From NCBI RefSeq assembly GCF_040361435.1, contig NZ_APNL01000030.1, positions 1-24,957 of the forward strand: a DNA stretch of 24,957 nucleotides, written 5' to 3'. Below the pieces are notes generated by a model. That model was not told where the DNA came from, did not search any database, and was given only the letters and a program-made list of their open reading frames with translations. Origin of the DNA: Salinisphaera sp002433465 (GTDB taxonomy: Bacteria > Pseudomonadota > Gammaproteobacteria > Nevskiales > Salinisphaeraceae). This document shows positions 17,165 through 24,555 of this stretch, piece after piece; within the stretch, counting starts at the first letter, position 1; each line of letters begins with the position of its first letter. The position numbers and the translations under genes are program-made.

Positions 17165-18979
17165 TCAGTCGCTTTTCGGCTTGGCCCGGCGCTTGCCGGG
17201 TTTGGCCTTGCCTGCCTTGGCTTTGGCCTTGCCCGGCTTCTTCGGCCCGGGTTTGGGCTTTGGTTTGCGTCGCCCGGCGGGCGGTGGCGGCGGCGCGCCG
17301 TGCTCACGACTGATCGCTAGCTGACGACCGGCCACCCAAACAGTCTTGAGATGGGCGAAGATGTCTTCGGGCATGCCCTTGGGCAAATCGACGAGACTGA
17401 AATCGTCGCGGATATCGATCCGGCCGATATGCGCGCTGTCGACGCCCGCCTCGTTGGCGATCGCGCCCACGATATTGCGCGGCTCGACGCCATGGCTACG
17501 GCCGACCTCGATACGAAACGTTTCCAGGTCGCCCTCGCCGAAGGACTGCTGGCGGGCCGCACCCTTGTTCGCGCTCTTGGGCGTTTGTGCGCCCATGTCG
17601 CGCGGGCTTGCACCGCGATCGGCCTTGCTGCTCGGCGCCAGCATCAGCGGCTCGTCGCCCTGGGCCAGGTAGGCAAGCGCTGCGGCCAGTTCTTCGGGCT
17701 CGACGTTGTGTTCGGCGCGATACTCTTCGAGCAGTTCGCGAAACGGCTTGAGCTTGCCTTCGGCCAGCGTGACCGAAATGCGCTGCTTGAAACGGGCTAC
17801 GCGCTGCTCGTTGACCTCGGCGATGCTCGGCAGATCCATCGGCTCGATGGCCTGACGGGTGGCGCGTTCGATCGCCTTGAACAGATGCTTTTCGCGCATG
17901 GTCACGAACAGGATCGCATCGCCCTCGCGACCGGCCCGCCCGGTGCGTCCGATACGATGCACATAGGCCTCGGTATCGTGGGGGATATCGAAATTGATCA
18001 CGTGGCTGATGCGTTCCACGTCGAGCCCGCGCGCGGCCACGTCTGTGGCCACAATGATATCGAGCTGTCCGTTCTTGAGCTTGGCTACCGTACGCTCGCG
18101 CTGATTCTGGGCGATATCGCCGTTGAGCGCGGCACAGGCATAGCCACGGGCCGACAGGCGCTCGGCGAGTTCGTCGGTCGATTTCTTGGTGCGTGCGAAC
18201 ACGATCATCGCATCGAAAGGCTCGGCTTCGAGCAACCGCGTGAGCGCATCGAGCTTGCTCGTGCCGCCGCCGACGATCCAGTAGCGCTGGCGGATATTGA
18301 CCGCCGTGGTGGTCTTCGTCTGGATGGTGATTTCCTGCGGCTCGCGCAGGTGGGTCTTGGCGATACGGCGGATCGCGCTCGGCATGGTGGCCGAAAACAG
18401 TGCGACCTGACGTTGCGCCGGCGTGTGCTCGAAGATCCATTCCACGTCTTCGATGAAGCCCATGCGCAGCATCTCGTCAGCTTCGTCGAGCACCATCCAG
18501 TCGAGCCCGTCGAGCTTGAGCGTGCCGCGCTTGAGATGATCCATCACCCGGCCCGGCGTGCCCACGACCACGTTTACGCCGCGCTTGAGCGCCGCCAGCT
18601 GCGGGCCATAGCCCTGTCCGCCGTAGATAGGCAGCACGTGGAAGCCCGGCATATGCGCGGCATAACGCTGAAACGCTTCCGCGACCTGGATCGTGAGTTC
18701 GCGCGTGGGTGTAAGCACCAGCGCCTGTGGTCCCTTGCCACCTTTGCCACGCTCCGGCAGGCCGGAAAGAATGGGCAGCGCAAAGGCTGCCGTCTTGCCG
18801 GTGCCCGTCTGGGCCTGGCCCAGCACGTCCTTGCCTTCGAGCAAGGGCGGAATGGTCGCGGCCTGGATCGGCGACGGCGTTTCGTAGCCGACATCGGCCA
18901 GCGCCGCCATCACGGCATCGGATAAAGCCAGATCGCTGAAGGCGATCTGCGGGGATTCATTTTCGGTAGGGACGGACAT
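17165..18979 (-). CDS. deaD: DEAD-box ATP-dependent RNA helicase (DeaD/CsdA type)
   Basis: This ATP-dependent RNA unwinding enzyme acts in ribosome assembly and mRNA turnover. From ATG 18979 (AGG six bases upstream) it has 604 residues. The motifs are in order: Q-motif FSDLALSD with PSPIQ (14-39), Walker A AQTGTGKT (56-63), PTREL (91-95), DEAD (165-168), SAT (196-198) and HRIGRTGR (341-348). A DbpA-like RNA-binding domain spans about 486-556, with FRIEVGRSHGVEPRNIVGAI. The last 40 residues are a Lys/Pro/Gly/Ala low-complexity tail. This organisation matches DeaD (CsdA) better than RhlB, RhlE or SrmB. The start at 19024 proposed by the longest frame adds an Arg-rich stretch without support. 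Confidence 0.95.
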   Translation of the reverse strand: MSVPTENESPQIAFSDLALSDAVMAALADVGYETPSPIQAATIPPLLEGKDVLGQAQTGTGKTAAFALPILSGLPERGKGGKGPQALVLTPTRELTIQVAEAFQRYAAHMPGFHVLPIYGGQGYGPQLAALKRGVNVVVGTPGRVMDHLKRGTLKLDGLDWMVLDEADEMLRMGFIEDVEWIFEHTPAQRQVALFSATMPSAIRRIAKTHLREPQEITIQTKTTTAVNIRQRYWIVGGGTSKLDALTRLLEAEPFDAMIVFARTKKSTDELAERLSARGYACAALNGDIAQNQRERTVAKLKNGQLDIIVATDVAARGLDVERISHVINFDIPHDTEAYVHRIGRTGRAGREGDAILFVTMREKHLFKAIERATRQAIEPMDLPSIAEVNEQRVARFKQRISVTLAEGKLKPFRELLEEYRAEHNVEPEELAAALAYLAQGDEPLMLAPSSKADRGASPRDMGAQTPKSANKGAARQQSFGEGDLETFRIEVGRSHGVEPRNIVGAIANEAGVDSAHIGRIDIRDDFSLVDLPKGMPEDIFAHLKTVWVAGRQLAISREHGAPPPPPAGRRKPKPKPGPKKPGKAKAKAGKAKPGKRRAKPKSD

Positions 18980-19051
18980 GCATAGCCTGAAGGCACGGGC
19001 GCGGACGCGCGCCCGAAGAAACACTGCGCCAGAACGGCGCGGGCAACTATT

Positions 19052-20314
19052 CTACCCGTTATTCACCGTCGTCGGTCCCTGTTTTTCGGTTGCCGCGTCA
19101 TCGACGATCGCCGCAATCGAATCGGCGGTGAGCGCTGACAGCGTCCAGCCCAGGTGGCCGTGCCCGGTGTTGTAGAACACGTTCGGTGCGCGCCCGGCCC
19201 CGACCCGCGGCATCATGTTCGGCATCATCGGGCGCAGCCCGGCCCAGGGCACCACCTGACGGGTCTTGACGTCGGGAAAGCACTGCTTCACCCACTCGAC
19301 CAGTGGCGCAATACGGTCGGCGCGAATATCGCGGTTGAATCCGTTGAACTCGGCGGTGCCGGCCACACGAAAGCGGTCGTCGCCCAGACGCGCACAAACG
19401 AGCTTGGTTTCGTCATCGAGCAGGCTCACCTCGGGCGCGCCCTGTTTCGATGCCTCGTCTTCCAGATTCACGGTAATCGAATAACCCTTCACCGGATAAA
19501 CGTTGACCCGGTCGCCCAGCTGCGAGGCGATCTCGCGGCTGCCGGTGCCGGCACAGACCACCACCCCGTCGAAATCGAGCGTCACCCGGTCCTCGGGCGT
19601 GTCGTTGTCACAGGCCGCTATCGTCACCCTGCGACCGTCGGTCTTGACGCTTTCTACGGTGTTGTTGTAGCGAAACTGCACGCCCTGCGCCTGCGCGGCC
19701 CGGGCCAGCCCCTGGGTGAACTTGTGGATATCGCCGCTGGAATCGCTTTCCGTGAAGAAGCCGCCGTAATACTCGCCGGCCAGCGCGGGCTCGATTGCAC
19801 GCATCTCGTCGGGTGTGACCGGCTGCCGCTCGAGCCCGCCTGCGGCCAGCAGCTTCGAGACTTTCTCGGCGTGCCGATAGCCGGCCCGATTACGATAGAT
19901 ATGCAGGATGCCTTTTCGCTTGACGTCGAAATCGATGTTTTCACGCTCCGCCCAGGAGAATAGAAACTCACGCGCCTCGATCGCCATTCGTGCGGTTTCG
20001 GTGGTATTGCGCCCGTACTGTGGAATGGCGCCAATGAATTCCAGAAACCATGAGAGCTTGTGCCAGGAAGGTTTCGGGTTGACCAACAAGGGTGCGTCGC
20101 TGCGAAACATCCATTTCATGCCCTTGAAGACCATTGGCCAGTGATTCCAGACCTCGGCGTTCGAGGCCGACAGCTGGCCGCCGTTGGCGAACGAGGTTTC
20201 CATCGCCGCATAGCGATTGCGGTCAAAAAGGGTCACGGTATAGCCGCGGCGGACCAGAGCGTAGGCCGTGGTGACCCCGGTGATTCCGCCGCCGATGATT
20301 GCTATATGTTTCAT
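19052..20314 (-). CDS. dadA: DadA-like FAD-dependent D-amino acid dehydrogenase, glycine-riboswitch controlled
   Basis: This 420-residue FAD protein of the DAO family resembles DadA, which oxidises D-amino acids to keto acids and ammonia and feeds electrons to the respiratory chain. The N-terminal dinucleotide motif IIGGGITG is at 6-13, ETSFANGGQLSASNAEVW follows at 39-56, and the C-terminal block GLRPMMPNMMPRVG and NTGHGHLGWTLS is typical of the family. NGGQLSASNAEVW differs from the E. coli NAGQISPGYAAPW version, placing it in a separate DadA-like clade. A tandem glycine riboswitch precedes it, so glycine or a glycine-derived compound may be the real substrate or signal. The ATG at 20314 is preceded by AAAGG at short spacing. 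No alanine racemase (dadX) is adjacent. Confidence 0.88.
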   Translation of the reverse strand: MKHIAIIGGGITGVTTAYALVRRGYTVTLFDRNRYAAMETSFANGGQLSASNAEVWNHWPMVFKGMKWMFRSDAPLLVNPKPSWHKLSWFLEFIGAIPQYGRNTTETARMAIEAREFLFSWAERENIDFDVKRKGILHIYRNRAGYRHAEKVSKLLAAGGLERQPVTPDEMRAIEPALAGEYYGGFFTESDSSGDIHKFTQGLARAAQAQGVQFRYNNTVESVKTDGRRVTIAACDNDTPEDRVTLDFDGVVVCAGTGSREIASQLGDRVNVYPVKGYSITVNLEDEASKQGAPEVSLLDDETKLVCARLGDDRFRVAGTAEFNGFNRDIRADRIAPLVEWVKQCFPDVKTRQVVPWAGLRPMMPNMMPRVGAGRAPNVFYNTGHGHLGWTLSALTADSIAAIVDDAATEKQGPTTVNNG

Positions 20315-20347
20315 ATGCCTTTATCCGGTGGTGTCGTGCGTGGATGC

Positions 20348-20363
20348 CCTGCACTCGTGCAGG
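20348..20363 (-). other. Hairpin between riboswitch and dadA start (possible expression platform)
   Basis: CCTGCAC (20348-20354) pairs with GTGCAGG (20357-20363), leaving only a two-base loop, or six pairs around a tetraloop. It lies between the second glycine aptamer and the dadA start, 33 bases before the ATG. No T-run follows, so if it is part of the switch, control would be through translation or mRNA stability rather than termination. Confidence 0.4.
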
Positions 20364-20365
20364 TG

Positions 20366-20562
20366 CCGCCCCTTCCGTCACTTGGACCTGAGAGATTCAC
20401 CCACGGCGTTGTCACCGTGTGCTTGCTCCTTCGGTGCACGCCGGCCCAGCGGCCGCGCGACTCTTCGGATATGGCCGCGATAACGGTCCTTGGTGCCTGA
20501 GAGTTTCCGGGGCGGTTGCTCCTTCGGCGCCGGCGCCGTGCGCCGATCTCTCCCGCTATCGC
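20366..20562 (-). promoter_or_regulatory. Tandem glycine riboswitch upstream of dadA
   Basis: Two glycine aptamers are present on the minus strand. The first spans 20562-20477 and is closed by a 10-pair P1 (20562-20553 with 20486-20477, one G-U). Each aptamer contains the invariant core CCGAAGGAGCAA (20527-20516 and 20434-20423) and the CTCTCAGG signature (20503-20496 and 20394-20387). The second aptamer ends with GACGGAAGG and has a short TCCG/CGGA closing helix. A short linker joins them, as in the cooperative tandem class. It is complete, lies 50 bases before the dadA ATG, and shares its strand. Confidence 0.95.
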
Positions 20563-21038
20563 GTTGATGTTCTAGACCTGTCGGTTGGCTTTTGGCCTGG
20601 ACATGACGTCGCCCGCGACGATGTTCAAGATCGGGCGTGCTTACTTGGCAAGATACCACGAGCAATCCCCATGCCAACACTCCCCGAACGCCACCGCGCA
20701 AGGCATCGCGCCGCGCTCGGTACCGAGTGACGATGCGCCATACAGGATATATCCATCCGTACGCACGACCCTGGCCTGTCTGGTGTCCGTGACGGCGCCG
20801 GGCCAGGCACGACCAGCGCCGGGCATCGACTGGAAAACGCCGGCAAGCCTCATCTCGTCGTTAAAGGGTCAGGGCGTCGTAGCCGTCGGCACGTATCTTC
20901 TTAGGCAGCTGCCCGTCTTTCATTTTCCATGGCTTCGCAGGCGTTGGACGCGGCGCGGCTGGTTTCACGTATGCCTGTTATCAGCCGGACGATTACGAAC
21001 AGGCCGAAGCGCCATTGGGGCCGTACGAAGTATCGGCA
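20563..21038. other. Intergenic region between diguanylate cyclase end and riboswitch
   Basis: These 476 bases hold no gene I can support. The promoter of the riboswitch-dadA transcript should lie near 20563-20640; a TCTAGAAC at its start on the minus strand is a weak -10 candidate without a clear -35. The remaining sequence has short open frames on both strands without recognisable domains. A plus-strand stretch around 20931-21050 looks protein-like by eye, but it has no start signal and runs into the antisense of the cyclase gene. Confidence 0.4.
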
Positions 21039-22070
21039 TCAACCGACAACGCGATTACGCCCTTCGGCCTTGGCCTGGTACAGACGACGATCGGCTTTGG
21101 AGAAAAGCGTTCTGAAATCCATGCCGTCGCGCCCGAGTTCGGCGATACCGATGCTTACCGACATCGGAATATCCTTACCGCGGTAGCGGAACGGCCGGTC
21201 GCGAACGAGATCGCGCAGGTCGACGGCGATCCGGCGCGCATGTTCCAGATCCACATCGGACAAGAGAATCCCGAACTCCTCGCCGCCCAGCCGGCCGGCG
21301 ACGTCGGTCTGGCGAATGCGCGAGGCCAGCAGTTCAGCAACGAAGCACAGCGCCATGTCGCCGGCATCGTGACCATAGTCGTCGTTCACGCGTTTGAAAT
21401 GATCGAGATCGACGACCAGCATCGCGAGCGGAATTTTCTGGCGCAGATAGCGCTGGCGTTCGCGCGCGAAGACTTCGCGAAAACGCGACCGGTTGGCGAG
21501 CCCCGTCAGCGGGTCGGCAAGCGCGAGCGCACGCAGTTCGTGCTCGGTCTTTTCCCGGCTGGCTTCGTAGATATACGAAAAGCCGAGAATGGAGCCCGTG
21601 CAAAGCACCACGTTGACGACACTCAGATACCCGATCCAGCCGCCCCAGATACCGTGCTTGTACACAAAGATCGCGCCCGCACAGCCTATGAACAGTAGTG
21701 CTACCCACAACCCCTGCCATCGTCCCAACAGAAGATGCGACAGCAAAGGCACGAGAAAGACCCATATGAACACGGTAACGCCGGTTGCCCCTGTCCATAA
21801 CGACAGCATCATGACGATAAAGAACGGGACCACGAACAGAACGTTGGTGACGGGTGCCCGCTCTGTTTCATGCACCACATAAAGCAGGAGCGCGGCGTAC
21901 GCGACCAGGCACAGTTCGGCCACCGCAAGCCAGCGGTAGCCGAGGTAGAAATGAAGGCCGGCATAGCCGAGCACGGCCGAGCAGGTAAACCACAGCAGCG
22001 CGGTGAATACGGTGCGCTGGTAGGGGCGTACCTCTGCGGGCCGATCGCGTTTGAGAAAAAGGTTTTTCAT
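21039..22070 (-). CDS. Membrane-bound diguanylate cyclase (GGDEF)
   Basis: This enzyme would make c-di-GMP from two GTP at the inner membrane. From ATG 22070 it has 343 residues. Residues 20-170 form about six hydrophobic segments in three pairs, with no recognised sensory domain. A short linker helix (SREKTEHELRALALADPLTGLANR) leads into the GGDEF domain. The active site GGEEF is intact at 262-266, and the inhibitory site RQTD lies exactly five residues upstream (253-256), so product feedback inhibition is expected. No EAL domain follows. A GTG at 22103 in the same frame is a less likely start. A promoter and a possible small ORF precede it on the same strand. Confidence 0.92.
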   Translation of the reverse strand: MKNLFLKRDRPAEVRPYQRTVFTALLWFTCSAVLGYAGLHFYLGYRWLAVAELCLVAYAALLLYVVHETERAPVTNVLFVVPFFIVMMLSLWTGATGVTVFIWVFLVPLLSHLLLGRWQGLWVALLFIGCAGAIFVYKHGIWGGWIGYLSVVNVVLCTGSILGFSYIYEASREKTEHELRALALADPLTGLANRSRFREVFARERQRYLRQKIPLAMLVVDLDHFKRVNDDYGHDAGDMALCFVAELLASRIRQTDVAGRLGGEEFGILLSDVDLEHARRIAVDLRDLVRDRPFRYRGKDIPMSVSIGIAELGRDGMDFRTLFSKADRRLYQAKAEGRNRVVG

Positions 22071-22129
22071 TGGCGGTGCTGCGGCAGCCGAATGTACCCG
22101 CACGCCGCAACCGCGAAAACCACCCCCAT

Positions 22130-22240
22130 TTAGACCCCGTCTCTCATGTCTTGTCGTGGAGGGATCGCCCGCGCCGCACCTGCCAGGCTGTACGCAAGAC
22201 GCCGCACCTTATCCCTCGCACTGATTTTTTTACGACGCAT
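22130..22240 (-). CDS. Possible 36-residue basic leader peptide or small protein
   Basis: A short frame begins ATG CGT CGT AAA AAA at 22240 and ends TAA at 22130. It encodes MRRKKISARDKVRRLAYSLA and 16 more residues, with 11 Lys/Arg out of 36. GAGG (22252-22249) lies eight bases upstream at ideal spacing. A good promoter (22290-22262) would start transcription about 15 bases before the ATG. It ends 59 bases before the diguanylate cyclase start. I do not recognise the peptide. It could be a real small protein, a translated leader, or a chance frame in an untranslated leader. Confidence 0.4.
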   Translation of the reverse strand: MRRKKISARDKVRRLAYSLAGAARAIPPRQDMRDGV

Positions 22241-22578
22241 CCGGACCGCCTCAGCGTTCTCGTTATAAATCGAAAACCAGGCTATGTCGATGACCCAGGC
22301 CGGGCGCCGAGCCTCCCCCAAGCCGGAGCATATCCGCAATGCGCACCGCAGTATCAAAGGGCGCGCGGCGCGACCCGGCGAAAACCCCGCGTTTTCCGAC
22401 ACCTGCCTGTTGTAGCGCCCGTGACCCCTGGCGATTGAAGGTATGCGCATCGCGCATCCTGCGCTGTGTCGGTGTTGTTGCCTTCGCGCACTGATAACAT
22501 TCGTGCCACGCTCTTACGCATCGTGTAACTTTGGCAGCTCTAGCCCGCGCCATCGACTACAAAGGACGACGCGAACCC
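22241..22578. other. Divergent intergenic region upstream of the carbonic anhydrase gene
   Basis: The 338 bases contain the minus-strand promoter described separately. On the plus strand, the presumed carbonic anhydrase promoter lies in the last 100 bases; GATAAC near 22491 is a weak -10 candidate. No gene on either strand is convincing apart from the small frame ending at 22130. Confidence 0.4.
22262..22290 (-). promoter_or_regulatory. Putative sigma-70 promoter upstream of the diguanylate cyclase
   Basis: TCGACA (22290-22285, five of six matches to TTGACA) is followed after exactly 17 bases by TATAAC (22267-22262, five of six to TATAAT) on the minus strand. This is the best sigma-70-like site I found in the window. 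The predicted start near 22255 would give a message carrying the small frame and then the GGDEF gene. Confidence 0.55.
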
Positions 22579-23205
22579 ATGATTACCGCTGATGAAGCAC
22601 TGGAACGTTTGAAGCTCGGTAACCGCCAGTTCGTCGATAACATCGAGACTGCCGAAACCTTGAGCAAGCATGCCCGCCCGGCTGAACTGGTTGCCGAACA
22701 AAAACCGCTCGCGATAATCCTGGGGTGTTCCGATGCACGCGTGCCTGCGGAAATCGTGTTCAACCAGGGCCTGGGCGATCTGTTCGTGATTCGCGTGGCG
22801 GGTAACGTCGTTGCGCCGTCCCAGATTGGTAGCATCGAATTCGCGGCCGCGCAGTTCGGCACCCCGCTGGTCGTTGTGCTCGGGCACACGCAATGCGGTG
22901 CGGTCACGGCCACGCTCGACGAACTCCAGCAGCCGAACGAAAACCAGTCGCGCAACCTGCGTTCGATCGTGGATCGCGTGCGCCCGTCCGTGGAAAAACT
23001 GCTCAAGGGGGATCTCGCCGGAGATCGCCATGCGCTCATCCACGCGGCCGTACGCGCCAACGTCGCCCGCTCGGTCAAACGCCTGCGGCACGGTTCGGAC
23101 ATCCTGGAGCAGCTGCTAACGCAAGGTCAGCTCAAGATCGTCGGCGCCGAATACGCGATCGAAACCGGCAAGGTGACGTTCCTCGACGACGTGGTCGACG
23201 GATAG
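22579..23205 (+). CDS. Beta-class carbonic anhydrase
   Basis: This zinc enzyme interconverts CO2 and bicarbonate, supplying bicarbonate for carboxylases such as the acetyl-CoA carboxylase step that feeds FabD. The 208 residues match the usual length. The zinc ligands are Cys50 (in LGCSDARVP), His103 and Cys106 (in LGHTQCGAV), with the catalytic Asp52/Arg54 dyad in the same CxDxR motif. I start at ATG 22579, preceded by AAAGGA about 12 bases upstream; an earlier in-frame start at 22531 lacks homology support. It stands alone on the plus strand and converges with the aminotransferase gene. Confidence 0.96.
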   Translation: MITADEALERLKLGNRQFVDNIETAETLSKHARPAELVAEQKPLAIILGCSDARVPAEIVFNQGLGDLFVIRVAGNVVAPSQIGSIEFAAAQFGTPLVVVLGHTQCGAVTATLDELQQPNENQSRNLRSIVDRVRPSVEKLLKGDLAGDRHALIHAAVRANVARSVKRLRHGSDILEQLLTQGQLKIVGAEYAIETGKVTFLDDVVDG

Positions 23206-23210
23206 CCCGG

Positions 23211-23248
23211 TATCGCCCGGCCCCGGGCGATAGTAAAACGCCCGGGGC
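23211..23248. terminator. Overlapping palindromes in the convergent spacer (candidate bidirectional terminator)
   Basis: Two perfect 10-bp stems overlap. TATCGCCCGG (23211-23220) pairs with CCGGGCGATA (23223-23232). GCCCCGGGCG (23220-23229) pairs with CGCCCGGGGC (23239-23248) around a nine-base A-rich loop. Only one can form at a time. They sit just after the carbonic anhydrase stop and between convergent genes, the expected place for a terminator. Neither strand has a proper T-run, so efficiency is uncertain. Confidence 0.5.
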
Positions 23249-23296
23249 CTCGATCACGCGTTCATGCCCATTTGCGGCTTTCGCCGCGGTGGCGCA

Positions 23297-24424
23297 TCAG
23301 CTCAGCTGATCGAGCGCGGCGACGAAGCGCGCGGCGCAGGCGTTTACGTCGTAGAGTTTGTCCAGACCGAACAGGCCGACACGAAACGACCGGAAATCGT
23401 CGCCCTCGCCGCACATAAGCGGCACGCCCGCAGCGATTTGTACGCCGGCTTCGACGAAGCGCTTGCCGGATTGGATATCCGCGTCTTGCGTATAGCTCAC
23501 CACCACACCCGAAGCCTGGAAGCCGGGTGCGGCGACACTGGCGAAACCACGGGCTTCGAGTGCTTCGCGTATCTTGCCGCCCAGCTCGAGCTGGCGTTCA
23601 CGGGCGTGCTCGAAACCCAGCGTACGGGTTTCGCCCATCATCGCCAGCAGCCGGGTCAAACCGTCGGTGGGCATGGTGGCATGATAGGCATGTCCACCGT
23701 CTTCGTAGGTTTCCATGATCTGCAGCCACTTGCGCAGATCGCAGGCATAGCTGCTGCTCGTGGTGGCCTCGATACGCTGGCGCGCGCGTTCGCTGAGCAT
23801 CACCATCGCGCAGCACGGCGAGGCACTCCAGCCTTTTTGCGGCGCGCTGATGAGCACATCGATACCGCAGGCCTGCATATCCACCCAGTGCGTGCCCGAT
23901 GCAATACAGTCGAGCACGAAAAGACCGTCGACGGCATGTACCGCCGCGGCCACCGCGCTTAGATAGTCGTCGGGCAGCAGCATGCCGGCGGACGTCTCCA
24001 CATGGGGTGCGAACACCACTGCAGGACGCTCTGTCTCGATGCGTTCTACCACCTCGGCGACAGGTGCCGGCACAAACGGCGCCTGGGCCCCTTCGTGCTG
24101 TCGCCGTGCACACAGCACGGTGGTCGAAGCCGGGATGTCGCCCATGTCCATGATCTGTGTCCAGCGATAGCTGAACCAGCCGTTGCGGATGACCAGGCAA
24201 TGCGCATCGCCGGCGAACTGGCGGGCCACGGCTTCCATGCCAAAGGTGCCGCTACCCGGCACGATGACCGCCGAGTGGGCGTTGTAGACCTGCTTGAGCA
24301 CGCCCGAAACCTCGGTCAGCACATGCTTGAAGCGCGCCGACATATGATTGAGCGCGCGGTCGGTATAGACCACCGAATATTCCAACAAGCCATTGGGATC
24401 CACGGCTGTTTCTGCCTGCGTCAT
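23297..24424 (-). CDS. Class V aminotransferase (alanine/serine-glyoxylate aminotransferase-like)
   Basis: This 375-residue PLP enzyme of fold type I belongs to the class V family. VPGSGTFGMEAVARQF (55-70) is the phosphate-binding region, Asp172 lies in LFVLDCIASG, and the Schiff-base Lys197 is in SAPQKGWS. Members include alanine-glyoxylate, serine-glyoxylate, 2-aminoethylphosphonate and purine-catabolism aminotransferases; sequence alone does not fix the substrate. A glyoxylate acceptor would yield glycine, which fits with the glycine-regulated dadA 3 kb away, though that link is speculative. The ATG at 24424 has AGGAT nine bases upstream. It diverges from acpH. Confidence 0.85.
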   Translation of the reverse strand: MTQAETAVDPNGLLEYSVVYTDRALNHMSARFKHVLTEVSGVLKQVYNAHSAVIVPGSGTFGMEAVARQFAGDAHCLVIRNGWFSYRWTQIMDMGDIPASTTVLCARRQHEGAQAPFVPAPVAEVVERIETERPAVVFAPHVETSAGMLLPDDYLSAVAAAVHAVDGLFVLDCIASGTHWVDMQACGIDVLISAPQKGWSASPCCAMVMLSERARQRIEATTSSSYACDLRKWLQIMETYEDGGHAYHATMPTDGLTRLLAMMGETRTLGFEHARERQLELGGKIREALEARGFASVAAPGFQASGVVVSYTQDADIQSGKRFVEAGVQIAAGVPLMCGEGDDFRSFRVGLFGLDKLYDVNACAARFVAALDQLS

Positions 24425-24555
24425 GGCGCATATCCTGTTGTTGTTTCGGCCTTGAGCCCGCTACTTTGGCATAAAACCGCCCCCGACAAGCAGGCGCTTG
24501 AAACCGGAACGCTTAGGGGGCTTATGCTGTGGTCCATGCGAAACGGATACTGGTC

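Noticed and set aside
17351..18925. Open frame of 524 codons on the plus strand opposite deaD
   Set aside because: Antisense shadow of the helicase; no start signal and no recognised motif.
20585..21115. 176-codon frame on the plus strand in the gap before the riboswitch, and a protein-like stretch near 20931-21050
   Set aside because: No ribosome-binding site or domain, and both run into the antisense of the diguanylate cyclase. A degraded remnant cannot be excluded.
22130..22450. Longer 106-codon form of the small minus-strand frame
   Set aside because: Its start lies upstream of the best promoter, and its N-terminal part is low quality; only the last 36 codons are supported by signals.
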